64,000 nucleotides of DNA from JANMZO01 sp963763135. GTDB lineage: Bacteria; Actinomycetota; Acidimicrobiia; Acidimicrobiales; JANYDT01. The position numbers were made by a program, and so were the translations under genes. The DNA lies in contig CAVXNJ010000004.1 in assembly GCA_963763135.1 (NCBI GenBank), positions 496,001 to 560,000 of the forward strand, read 5' to 3'. Position 1 is the stretch's first letter, and every line of letters starts with the position of its first letter. Shown here piece by piece: positions 8,390 through 17,529 of the stretch. The notes under the pieces were generated by a model, which was not told the DNA's origin, ran no database searches, and was given only the letters and a program-made list of their open reading frames with translations.

Positions 8390-10720
8390 GTGAAACTACG
8401 CTCCCACGTTCGACCCCGGACTTTCAGGGCACGATAGCCCGGCTTATTACAGACTCGATCCCCAGTGCGCTCAAACGAGCCACGGCTCCCGAGGGTGCGC
8501 CGAATATCGTCGTGATCCTGCTCGACGACGTCGGCTTCGGATCCTTCGCCACGTTCGGCGGACCCGTCCCTACGCCAGGTCTTGACCGGATCGCGGCCCA
8601 GGGACTGCGCTATAACCAGTTCCACACCACCGCGCTTTGCGCCCCGACACGGGCCGCGCTGTTGACCGGGCGCAACCATCATCGGGTGCACATGGGTGGC
8701 ATCACGGAGAATGCGAACTCGTTCCCGGGATATGACAGCGCAATTCCGCCCGAGGCTGCCACCATGGCTCAGGTGCTGCGCATGTCGGGCTACGCAACCG
8801 GATGCTTCGGCAAGTGGCATCTCACACCGAGCTGGGAGCAGAGCCCGGCCGGGCCGTTCGACCGATGGCCGACCGGCATGGGATTCGACCGGTTCTACGG
8901 GATCATCGGAGCCGAAGCTTCGCAGTACGAACCGCCGCTCTACGACCAGACGACGCCGATCAGTCCCTATGTCGACCGACCTGATTATCACCTCACCGAG
9001 GACCTGGCGGACCAGGCGATCCTGTGGATGCAGCGCCATCACGCGTCGGCCCCCGACCGCCCGTTCTTCTGCTACTTCCCAACCCCAGCGGTGCACTGTC
9101 CGCACCATGTATCGAGAGAGTGGATCGACCGTTTCAAAGGTCAGTTCGACGAAGGCTGGGATTCGCTTCGCGCGCGATATCTTCGAGCGCCAGTTGGCGA
9201 TGGGCGTCATACCCGCTGGAACGACACTTACCCCACGACCCGAGCAGATCCCGGCGTGGGAGGACTATCCCGAGCGCTACCGCCCGGTGGCCACACGCCT
9301 GATGGAAACCTTCGCCGGCTTCCTGGCCCACACCGACGCTCAGATACATCGGGTCATTGAGTCCATCGACCAGATGGGGGAGATGGACAACACGCTCATC
9401 GTCTACATCACCGGCGACAACGGTGCGTCGGCGGAAGGCACGATTCACGGCGCGTGGAGTGCGCCTTCGTTCCAGAACGGCGTACACGAGGATCCCGAGT
9501 GGCTCCTGGAACACATCGATGATTTCGGTACACCACGTTGCGAGAACCACTACAACGTGGGCTGGGCCTGGGCGCTCGACTCGCCGTTCCAGTGGATGAA
9601 GCAGGTCGCTTCGCACTTCGGTGGGACCCGTAACGCGATGGCCCTGTCGTGGCCCAAACGCATCGCCGATGTCGGAGGCTTGCGCACCCAGTTCCACCAT
9701 GTCGTCGATCTGGCTCCGACCATCTACGAAGCGATCGGCATCACCCCACCGACACACGTGAACGGCATCGAACAGATGACGATCCAGGGAGCGTCGATGG
9801 TCTATTCGTTCGCCCAACCCGAAGCCCTAAGCACACATACCACGCAGTACTTCGAGATCCTCGGCAACCGGGGTATCTACCACGATGGCTGGATGGCGTC
9901 GTGCTTCCACGGACGCGTGCCCTGGATCCGCCTGGCCGGGTTCGAGTTCGACGGCCCCCAGGAGAAGTGGGAGCTTTACCACGTGGCGGAAGACTTCTCA
10001 CAGTCGGTCGACCTGGCCTCGACCCACCCGGAGAAGTTGGCCGAGTTGCTGGAGATCTTCGACCGGGAGGCGAAAGCGAACGGGGTCTACCCGTTGCGCG
10101 ATGCCGGCTCGCCCCGCAACGGTGACTTCGCTCCACCGCAGTCGCTCGAGGACCTCAGATCCATGACGTATACGACCGCGCACGTTCGGATGCCGGAACG
10201 ATCCGTTATCAACCTGAAGAACTGCTCGTGTCGCATCGCCGCCGACGTGACCGTCGATGAGTTCACCCACGGCGTCATCGCGTGCCAGGGTGGAAACATG
10301 GCGGGCTGGTCGTTGTACATCGACGACGACCGCCATCCCGTCTACCACTACAACTGGTATGGGCACGTACATACTGCGGTGCGGGGCGAATCGCCCCTGA
10401 GCGAGGGACCGCATCGGATCTCTATGGAGTTCGCGTACGACGGCGGACTCGGGCAAGGCGGCGATGTGGTGTTGTTCGTCGACGACGTGGTTGCAGCAAC
10501 CGGCCGGCTCGAACGCACTGTTCCGATCGTGTACTCCATGAGCGGTGAAACGTTCGACGTCGGCATCGACACCGGTGCTGCGGTCGGTCCGTACCCGCAC
10601 CACTACGCGTTCACCGGCACGATCACGTCGGTGACGCTGGAGCGGCTCAGCGAACCCTCAGCGGTAACGAAGGCCGCGGTGGAAGTGGGGCGGCTCCGAT
10701 CCGAGGTTGCGAGCCAATAG
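8386..10720 (+). CDS. Arylsulfatase (type I, formylglycine-dependent); frame broken near 9170
   Basis: ATG at 8386 overlaps the stop of the preceding gene in an ATGA junction, indicating translational coupling. The N-terminal part has metal-binding DD at 47-48 and the sulfatase signature CAPTRAALLTGR with Cys85, the residue converted to formylglycine. After about residue 260 the frame moves at a CGCGCG run (about 9169-9178) and continues without interruption to 10720, including the second signature GDNGAS. The C-terminal beta-rich extension (from about 10190) is typical of 770-800-residue actinobacterial arylsulfatases. No signal peptide is visible. It hydrolyses sulfate esters; the natural substrate is unknown. 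No formylglycine-generating enzyme is in the window. The single shift in an otherwise intact gene suggests an indel error rather than decay. Confidence 0.9.
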
Positions 10721-10764
10721 TTGGCATCCTGCGAATTGGCATCCTGCGAATTGGCATCGTTGCG
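10721..10764. repeat. Tandem 15-bp repeat, about 2.5-3 copies
   Basis: The unit TTGGCATCCTGCGAA occurs at 10721-10735 and 10736-10750, followed by a decayed third copy from 10751 (TTGGCATCGTTGCG). It begins directly after the arylsulfatase stop codon and ends before the dioxygenase ribosome-binding site. It has no inverted symmetry, so it is not a terminator; polymerase slippage is the simplest origin. Confidence 0.8.
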
Positions 10765-10822
10765 TGACCGTCGTAGTTTCATCTGACGGTTCAGTCCAGC
10801 CGCGCCGAGCGAAGGAGACATC

Positions 10823-11689
10823 GTGGAGATTGACAACTGGGTGGCGACGCGTGACCTGAACGTCATCTATCGCCAGATCCGAGAGATGGGCCTCGAAACC
10901 AACCTGGCCGAACTGGAGGCCTTCGGCTTCACGGTGATCGAGAACGCACTCTCACCGACACTCACGGTCGAACTTCGAGATGCGATCCTGGAGATCTACC
11001 GTCGGCGCACCGGCCAGGCCCTCGATCTCGATCACGAGACCAGCTACGAAAGCATGACGTTTCAGCCGTACCTGCTGTTCGAGGATCCGATCTTCAAACA
11101 GTCGGTGCTGAACCCGGGGCCGTTGGCATTGGTTACCTATCTCCTCGGCAACCACTGCGTGCTGAGCAGCCTCGGTTGCCACCTCAAGGGGCCCGGCGGA
11201 ACCGGCCTGTTGTTGCACAGCGATCAGGCCAACGGCGTACCGCAACCGTTTCCCGCGGCTTCGCAAACCGCCAACTGCAACTATGCGTTGACCGACTACA
11301 CGAAAGAATCGGGCGCTCTGGCCATGGTGCCCGGAAGCCATCGTCACCTCCGCCAGCCCACGAAAACCGAGTTCCAACTGGAGGGCCCGAACGCGAACCC
11401 CGGTGTGATTCCGGTTGAGGTTCCGGCCGGTTCGGCGATCATCTGGCACGGAGCGACGTGGCACGGCTCGTTTCCGCGCAAGATCCCGGGGCTTCGAGTG
11501 AACCTGTCGAACTTCTTCGCTCGTCCGCATCTGCTGCCCCAGGAGGATTACCGGCACCACATACCCGACGGCTACCTCGACGGTGAGGACCCGAGGTTGG
11601 CTCGGCTACTCGGCTGTGATCTTGCGTACGGTTGGACCACGGACGGTCTGACGAAGCCCCTCGCCCCGCAGCACACCTGGCATGCGTAA
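10823..11689 (+). CDS. Phytanoyl-CoA dioxygenase (PhyH) family protein
   Basis: A 288-residue Fe(II)/2-oxoglutarate-dependent oxygenase candidate. The GTG at 10823 is preceded by a good Shine-Dalgarno GAAGGAGA at 10811-10818. The metal triad is visible: HSD with His132 and Asp134, and distal His214 in WHGSF, with Arg225 about 11 residues later as the expected 2-oxoglutarate anchor. The VPGSH and PAGSAIIWHG strands are typical of the PhyH double-stranded beta-helix. Members hydroxylate acyl-CoAs, lipids or small metabolites. Because it follows two sulfate-ester genes, oxidative breakdown of a sulfated or alkyl compound is plausible, but that is context only. Confidence 0.88.
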   Translation: MEIDNWVATRDLNVIYRQIREMGLETNLAELEAFGFTVIENALSPTLTVELRDAILEIYRRRTGQALDLDHETSYESMTFQPYLLFEDPIFKQSVLNPGPLALVTYLLGNHCVLSSLGCHLKGPGGTGLLLHSDQANGVPQPFPAASQTANCNYALTDYTKESGALAMVPGSHRHLRQPTKTEFQLEGPNANPGVIPVEVPAGSAIIWHGATWHGSFPRKIPGLRVNLSNFFARPHLLPQEDYRHHIPDGYLDGEDPRLARLLGCDLAYGWTTDGLTKPLAPQHTWHA

Positions 11690-11698
11690 TACTCGGAT

Positions 11699-12352
11699 AT
11701 GAGCCAACGACTGGTATCTCTCACCTTCGACAACGGCCCGTTCGTCGGGGTCACCGACCGCATTCTTGATGAACTTCGGCGCCGTTCGATCCTCGCTACG
11801 TTCTTCGTGGTTGGTCGCTCTCTGGAAGGCCCGGGAGCCCGAGCACTGTGCGAACGGGCCATTGCGGAGGGTCATCGAGTCGGCAACCACAGCGCCACCC
11901 ACCGGATTGCGCTGGGGGAACTGGCTGATGTCGCGTCGGTCGACGCCGAGATCGACAACTGCGAGCGGCTTCTTGATGGGTTGCGGTCCGCGCCGCCGCT
12001 GTTTCGTCCGTTCGGCAACGGGGGCGCGCTAGATCACCGATTGCTGAACACCCATGCGGTCCAGCGGCTGTGTGATGGCGACTACACGACAGTTCTCTGG
12101 AATTCGGTGCCGCACGACTGGGACGACCCGGACGGCTGGGTCGACACCGCGATCGCTCACGTCAAGACCATGGCGCACACTGTGCTCGTGCTCCATGACA
12201 CCCCCGGTGCTGCAGCAGATCGTTTGCCCGAACTCCTCGACCGGCTCGCGGATCTGGATACTACGTACACACAGGACTTTCCCGATGACTGCATCGCGAC
12301 TCGCCACGGTGCGGTCACGCCAGTACTCGCCGCGCTCGGGATTGTCGCGTAG
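11699..12352 (+). CDS. Polysaccharide deacetylase family protein (NodB homology, CE4)
   Basis: A 217-residue single NodB-type domain without signal peptide. Motif 1 reads TFDNGP: the catalytic-base Asp11 is kept, but the usual metal-binding Asp is Asn12. Motif 2 is GNHSATH with metal ligands His64 and His68, and the LVLHDTPG strand near the end supplies the expected Leu-His motif. The family removes N- or O-acetyl groups from chitin-like or peptidoglycan sugars, but cytoplasmic members also include amide hydrolases of the allantoinase type, where TFDNGP-like variants occur. The ATG at 11699 lies 9 bases after the dioxygenase stop, so the genes are probably co-transcribed. Confidence 0.85.
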   Translation: MSQRLVSLTFDNGPFVGVTDRILDELRRRSILATFFVVGRSLEGPGARALCERAIAEGHRVGNHSATHRIALGELADVASVDAEIDNCERLLDGLRSAPPLFRPFGNGGALDHRLLNTHAVQRLCDGDYTTVLWNSVPHDWDDPDGWVDTAIAHVKTMAHTVLVLHDTPGAAADRLPELLDRLADLDTTYTQDFPDDCIATRHGAVTPVLAALGIVA

Positions 12353-12380
12353 GGAGTAAGCCGCATCGTTTACTGACCCC

Positions 12381-12417
12381 CTCCAAGGCTGACGCGCTCG
12401 ACGGGTCAGCCTTGGAG
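12381..12417. terminator. Bidirectional hairpin terminator between convergent genes
   Basis: A perfect 13-bp stem (CTCCAAGGCTGAC at 12381-12393 pairing with 12405-12417) encloses an 11-base loop. It sits between the ends of the deacetylase (+, 12352) and desaturase (-, 12423), the expected position for a shared terminator. There is no strong T-run on either side. Confidence 0.8.
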
Positions 12418-12422
12418 ACTGC

Positions 12423-13250
12423 TCAGCCGGCGGAGACCTGATTCATCTTGAGGAAATCGAGGGAACCCCAGGGCCACCCGGCCGGTAGGTAGGCATCTTG
12501 GGGCACCCGGTCGGCGATCGACTCGTGCAACTTCGGCAGTTTCGTCCAGTGAAGGCTCGGACGGTAGTGGTGTGCAGTGTGGTATCCGAGGTTGCCGGTC
12601 CACTTGTTATAGAGCGGTTGCAGAACGTTCGTGGAGGCTTCGAACTTCGACTCGACGGGTCGCATCCGATGGTGATCGTACGTAGCCCAACTTGTGGCAA
12701 ACAGCATGATGGCCGGGGTGATCAGAAAGATCGCGATACCGGCGAACGGACGCTCGAACACCAGGAATCCGGCAATTACGGCGGTGAGGCCCGACATCAC
12801 CAGGAACACTTTGCGATATTTGGGGTAGTTGCGACCGGCCCGCCAGGCGCGGAAGTACGACGTTGCGAAGGTAACGAACGAGTACTCGACCCGGCCCATG
12901 GGGCTGGCGTCTTTGCGGAGCCAGCGAGACTCGTCGACGGTCTGATCGAGGTAATTCAAATGGTGGCCGACCGAGTGGTGGAGAGTCCACGTATGGCTGG
13001 TCACGCCGGTCTGCAACGCGTACACAATCTCGAGCGCCCGATTCAAGATCGTGTGATTGAAGGTCGGGAGGTGCTGATGGTGATGGTTGAAGGCACAGGT
13101 CATGCCTTTCGGCAGCATCGACAACGCGCAATACAGCACTATGAGTATCGGATTGCGGACCAGGGCGTAAACACAGAGATCGATGGCAGCGATCACCGCA
13201 AAGAAGGCCACACGCGGGCGATCTTCCCGATAACGAAAAAGGGGCGACAT
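12423..13250 (-). CDS. Membrane fatty acid desaturase / hydroxylase family
   Basis: The ATG read from 13250 gives 275 residues; a TTG two codons upstream is less likely. The three histidine boxes of di-iron membrane desaturases are present: HHHQH (56-60), HHSVGHH (91-97) and HTAHH (224-228). Hydrophobic segments lie around 15-50 and 148-190, so the protein should sit in the membrane with the His clusters on the cytoplasmic face. It would introduce a double bond or hydroxyl into an acyl chain or related lipid using O2 and an electron donor such as ferredoxin or rubredoxin; none is encoded nearby. It is a single gene, convergent with the sulfatase cluster. Confidence 0.9.
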   Translation of the reverse strand: MSPLFRYREDRPRVAFFAVIAAIDLCVYALVRNPILIVLYCALSMLPKGMTCAFNHHHQHLPTFNHTILNRALEIVYALQTGVTSHTWTLHHSVGHHLNYLDQTVDESRWLRKDASPMGRVEYSFVTFATSYFRAWRAGRNYPKYRKVFLVMSGLTAVIAGFLVFERPFAGIAIFLITPAIMLFATSWATYDHHRMRPVESKFEASTNVLQPLYNKWTGNLGYHTAHHYRPSLHWTKLPKLHESIADRVPQDAYLPAGWPWGSLDFLKMNQVSAG

Positions 13251-13365
13251 CCTCAAATGCTAGGCGGGTTATTCGTAGTACCAGCGCATCCTCGGGTCGT
13301 CTGACCAACCCTTTTCGCGGTTGCTTCACACTTACCTGGCGTTACCGTGGCCGTGCTTTTGGGGT

Positions 13366-13490
13366 TCGGATGTATTTGCCCGGTGAGCGACCAGAGGCAT
13401 CCAAACGTTGTGGGGATGTTTCGAGGGATGGATGTATCTGCCCGGTGAACGAGCACAAACTCCCAAAACGTCGTGAATCGGGGTGGAGGC
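13366..13490. repeat. Imperfect tandem duplication of about 62 bp in an intergenic region
   Basis: A 23-base block beginning GGATGTAT and containing TGCCCGGTGA occurs at 13368-13390 and again at 13430-13452 with two mismatches; each copy is followed by a diverged CCAAACGTYGTG block. It occupies the 265-bp gap between the desaturase start and the amidohydrolase end, where I see no gene. Confidence 0.6.
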
Positions 13491-13521
13491 GGGTCTTCGA
13501 CCCGCCCCCACCAACACGAAC

Positions 13522-15208
13522 TCAGCTGTGGCTGAACTCGCGGATGACTCGGCCCGGGCGGCTTCCGGTGTTTTCGCCCTGCTCGGTGATGACAACGCCG
13601 TTCACGAGGGTGGCGGCGTAGCCACGTGAGCGAATCTTGAGTCGGCCGGCACCGTTGGGGAAGTCGTTCGCGTACGTCGGATGCTGTGATTCCAACGTGT
13701 TGATGTCGAACACGTTGATGTCCGCGTGGCTACCGACGGTGAGGGTGCCGCGGTCCTTCAAACCGAGCACACCGGCGGGGAGGGAAGTGATGCGGCGGAC
13801 GGCATCGGGTAGCGAGGTGAGATTGCGGGTGCGCTGCCAGTACGACAGGTAGTGCGTGGTCATGTCGGCGTCGCAGATCTGACCGGCGTGGGCACCGGTG
13901 TCGGCCAGACCGGGATACACGTGGTTGTGGCCGAGGACCTGCGCTAGACCCTCGACGTTGCGGGTGAAGAACCAGGTGTTGAAGAGCTCGGCGCCTTCGC
14001 TCGCAATGAGTCGGTCGATCACGAACTCCACCGGATGAATGCCAAGTTGTTCAGCCCGCTTAGCAACTGAGAGTCCGTCGGTCTCGCTGTAATCGGGTGA
14101 CGGACCGGTACCTAGCGGATAGATGAGGTTGGCGTCGTACCAAAGGCCCTTGGTCTTGCCTTCTTCGACGAGACCAGACGCGGATGGCGGGGTCTTTCAA
14201 GGCCGCGACACGGTCGGCAATCGTCGGCAGCGCCATGACGGCCTTCCAACGCACGCCCTTGACCGGCGAGATCTGCGCAAGACCGCACAGCGATCCGCTT
14301 GGGCGGGTTTGCGTTGCCATTGTCATCCGTCCGACGTTGGTGTTGATGTCGTCGAGGAATGCACCGAGTTTCTCGATGTAGCCCGTGCCTGTGCCGTTGC
14401 CGGGGCCACCGGAGAACAACACGTCTCCACCGTGGCGGGCCATCTCACGAAGGAGCGTGAACTCGTGCTCGGGCTTATTGGCGAAGTCGTTGACCGACTG
14501 GAAGAGGCCACCGCCAGCGGCGTTCATTCCGTCGGCGATCGCGAGATACTCATCGATCGGAGCGAGCGTGCCGGGAACGTAGCGGCCGTCGGGGATCGTG
14601 TGAAGAAGGATCCGGGACGTGGAGAACCCGACGGCGCCGCCAGCTACCGACTCCTCAACAACAGCGCGCATACGATCGAGTTCCGCCGATGTTGGAGGTT
14701 CTTCACCCAACGAGCGCTCACCCATGACGTTGTAGCGGACCGCGCAGTGGCCGACCATGCCGACCATGTTCAATGCCGGTCGCATTTCCTGCACCGCATC
14801 GAGGTACTCGGGATAGGTGGTCCAGCCCCAGCCCAGCCCGCCGAGAATCGCCTCGCGTGGCACGTCTTCGACGCTCTCCATCATCTCGGCGAGGAAGTTG
14901 CGGTCCGCTGGGGCGACGGGCGCGAACGTGACGCCGCAGTTGCCGATCAGCACCGTGGTGACACCGTGCCACGAGCTGGACGTGAGTAGCGGATCCCAGG
15001 CTACCTGGGCATCAAGGTGGGTGTGCAGGTCGATGAAACCAGGGGAGACGATCATTCCGGCCGCTTCGATCTCGCGAGTCGCGACTTCACCGGAGAGATC
15101 GCCGATCGCTGTGATGCGATCGCCATCAACGGCGATATCGGCCCGGTAACCTTCGGCGCCGGTGCCGTCGACAATGGTGCCGTTTCGAATAATCAAATCT
15201 CGTGCCAT
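13522..15208 (-). CDS. N-acyl-D-amino-acid deacylase (D-aminoacylase)-like amidohydrolase; frame broken near 14180
   Basis: The ATG read from 15208 has a strong Shine-Dalgarno (AGGGAGA) about 6 bases upstream. The first frame covers about 342 residues: the metallo-dependent hydrolase strand with HTH at 62-64 and the GNCGVT motif with Cys91, the bridging metal ligand typical of D-aminoacylases. At a CGCG run near 14179-14182 the frame moves, and the rest (SDTGAHAG-like segment, then the closing beta-sandwich ending at 13522) continues in another frame. The total length is one base over, or two short of, a multiple of three. The family hydrolyses N-acyl-D-amino acids or dihydropyrimidine-like amides. 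I regard the break as a probable sequence indel. The gene appears monocistronic. Confidence 0.87.
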
Positions 15209-15394
15209 ACGTGTCTCCCTAGCGATCTTGGTCAGGGGATCGTAACGACGTGACCTGGATTTCGATAAATCGGTCCCGTCCGCACGGGCAGCGTTGCGGA
15301 TCAGATCGACCCGTTGGTGCGCATCGAAACGCTGGCCTTCACACACTCTCCCGTCGTGAGACAGCTGAACGCTTCGGATTCTTCCTAGACTCCG

Positions 15395-16495
15395 GTGATG
15401 GAAGTGGCGCTGCCTTCGTTGGTCCAGAGTGGCTCGGTGGATTCACCGATCGCCGTATCGAGAACACGATCCGATGTGATGCCGAAGGAACGGGCAATTC
15501 TCGCCGTTATCGTGACGTGGATCGCTATCGGCTTGGCGATCGACACCCGACGCCACCGGACCGATCGTTCACTCGATACGTTCTTCACGTCCGCTCACGG
15601 CGTGCTCTATGCCGGATGGATTGCGGCGGCCGTGTTCCTGCTGTACGTGCTGCGAACCCGGCAGGAACGCGGAGCACGTGGTTTGGCCGCGATTCCCCGT
15701 GGACTTGAATCGGCGACGGTCGGCGCCACGCTTTTCGGTTTCGGGGGCATCGGCGACCTGATCTGGCACACCGAGTTCGGGATCGAACGCGACGTGAAGA
15801 TCCTGTTCAGCCCGACCCACCTGTTTCTCATGTCGGCGATGCTGATGATCTCGTTCGGGGTCGTTCGCTCCACTTGGCTGTCGAACGACACGTCGACGCT
15901 GAAGAACCTGTGGCCCGCGGTGCTCTCTTCGGGAGTTATCGCGTCCGTACTGTTGGTGTTCTTTCAATACGTTTCGGCCTTCGACCGCGGCATCTTCACC
16001 ACCGTCGTCCCGGATCTCCTCGGCTTGAGCGAGATCATCCGGGTGCAATCAATCGCCGGTGTCGTCGTGATGACGATCGTGTTTTTTGCGCCGATACTCC
16101 TGCTCACGCGGCGATGGGTGCTGCCCGTAGGCGGTGCCACCATCGCTTTTTGTGTTCCCGCCGTGTGCAACTTCATCTTCACGGATTTCAAATCGGTACG
16201 ACTCTCGTCTGCCGTGGCGGCGGGCGGCGTTGTGGTGGATCTTCTGTGGCTGGGGTTGGCCAAGGTCCGCGCGACCCGGCCGCGGTTGGCGTACCGGTTG
16301 TTTGCAGCGTTTGGGCCTTTGCTGTTCTGGAGTGGGTACCTCGCTATATCGATGCCCGGTCACACGATGCAATGGCCGGCCGAGCTGTGGACGGGAACAC
16401 TGATCTGGTCAGCGCTCATCGGAACCGGCCTCGCCACGCTTTTGCTTCCACCCGCGGATTCGCCGACGACGTGGCTCGATCCGGTCCGCTCCTGA
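15395..16495 (+). CDS. Polytopic membrane protein of unknown function
   Basis: This 366-residue protein has about nine or ten hydrophobic segments spread along its length (first near 35-50, then 68-88, 108-125, 145-160, 175-195, 220-275, 280-295, 310-330, 340-355). Between two of them it carries a conserved-looking stretch, WHTEFGIE then SPTHL (about 128-148), with His, Glu and Asp residues that could bind a metal or haem; that is speculation. No transporter signature, kinase or peptidase motif is visible. Two adjacent ATGs open the frame at 15395 and another lies at 15479. Neighbours on both sides are on the opposite strand, so it is probably monocistronic. Confidence 0.75.
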   Translation: MMEVALPSLVQSGSVDSPIAVSRTRSDVMPKERAILAVIVTWIAIGLAIDTRRHRTDRSLDTFFTSAHGVLYAGWIAAAVFLLYVLRTRQERGARGLAAIPRGLESATVGATLFGFGGIGDLIWHTEFGIERDVKILFSPTHLFLMSAMLMISFGVVRSTWLSNDTSTLKNLWPAVLSSGVIASVLLVFFQYVSAFDRGIFTTVVPDLLGLSEIIRVQSIAGVVVMTIVFFAPILLLTRRWVLPVGGATIAFCVPAVCNFIFTDFKSVRLSSAVAAGGVVVDLLWLGLAKVRATRPRLAYRLFAAFGPLLFWSGYLAISMPGHTMQWPAELWTGTLIWSALIGTGLATLLLPPADSPTTWLDPVRS

Positions 16496-16526
16496 ACCTA
16501 CGAGGGGTTTGCGTGGTCAGCTGGCG

Positions 16527-17429
16527 TCAGTGGGGCAGCGTGCGGGTCAGGAAGTCGACGACGGCATCGTTGAACAAGTCGTTGCGGTCACCGGCCACCA
16601 TGTGTCCGGCACCCGCCACATCGACATACTCCGCGTGTGGCACAAGTTCCAGAAACGCCTTTGCACCCGCCTCGCTGAGCAGGTCGCTCTGACGACCTCG
16701 AACGAGCTGGGTCGGGATGGCATCGAGAGCTCGGGCGGCGTCTTCCAAGCGCGCCTCCGGAGCTAGCGAAGTCCGGGTTTCGTCGGGTGTTGGACCCTGT
16801 CGCCAGCTCAGAAACGCTGGATCCCAGTGCCAGTACCAGCGGCCATCTCGCTCGCGAAGGTTCTTTCGGAGGCCCGCGAGGTCGCTCGGACGCGGTCTGT
16901 GCGGGTTGTACCGCTGGATCGCATCGGCCACTTCATCGAGTGAGGCGAAACCCGTTGTCATGTGCTCCAACATGAAGTCACCGATGCGGTTCCTCCCCGC
17001 TTCCTCGATCTTCGGGGCAACGTCGACGAGGACGACCGCCCGAACAACGCGCTCGCTGACGTGTTCCCCGGCTGCGATCAGTGAGGCGATTCCGCCAAGG
17101 GATGCGCCAACCAGGGCAGGCGGTTGATCGAAGGTTCGGGCCACGGCCAGGAGGTCACCGGCGAACGCGTCGATCGTGTAGTCGCCATCGGGCGACCACT
17201 CGCTCTCGCCATGACCGCGCATGTCGACGGTCAGCGCGCGAAACCCGGTGCTGGCGAGTGCCTCCACCGTGGTCCCCCACGCGTGGCGAGTCTGACCCCC
17301 ACCGTGGAAAAGGAGCACCGGCGGGTTGTCAGGATGGCCGGCCGCGTCGGCAACCAACCGCAAACCGTTGAGCCCAAGTAGTTCCACTCGCTCTCGACTT
17401 GGGCGGGGGTTCGATGCTGTTGCACTCAT
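16527..17429 (-). CDS. Alpha/beta hydrolase
   Basis: A 300-residue alpha/beta-hydrolase fold enzyme. The oxyanion-hole HGGG is at 42-45, the DMRGHGES strand turn at 69-76, the nucleophile elbow GASLGG has Ser110, the likely acid is Asp249 in RGRQSD, and GAGHMV places the catalytic His at 276. The triad is complete. No signal peptide is visible. The HGGGQT and RGHG features are those of epoxide hydrolase, haloperoxidase and meta-cleavage-product hydrolase relatives; substrate cannot be assigned. It lies about 100 bases downstream of the large molybdoenzyme gene on the same strand and may be co-transcribed. Confidence 0.9.
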   Translation of the reverse strand: MSATASNPRPSRERVELLGLNGLRLVADAAGHPDNPPVLLFHGGGQTRHAWGTTVEALASTGFRALTVDMRGHGESEWSPDGDYTIDAFAGDLLAVARTFDQPPALVGASLGGIASLIAAGEHVSERVVRAVVLVDVAPKIEEAGRNRIGDFMLEHMTTGFASLDEVADAIQRYNPHRPRPSDLAGLRKNLRERDGRWYWHWDPAFLSWRQGPTPDETRTSLAPEARLEDAARALDAIPTQLVRGRQSDLLSEAGAKAFLELVPHAEYVDVAGAGHMVAGDRNDLFNDAVVDFLTRTLPH

Positions 17430-17529
17430 GAGTCCAGGCTCCTGTGTCGGTTGCCCGGTGACCCTAGCGGTAGGTGGCGCACTTGACTACATCAGGTTAG
17501 CGCTGCGGCACGATGCGACAGGATGCCGC

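Noticed and set aside
8696..9170. N-terminal extension of the second arylsulfatase frame
   Set aside because: Upstream of about 9170 this frame translates into Arg/Ser-rich sequence, while the real sulfatase signature lies in the frame starting at 8386.
10721..10764. CRISPR-like repeats
   Set aside because: The units are adjacent with no spacers and only two are exact; no cas genes are present.
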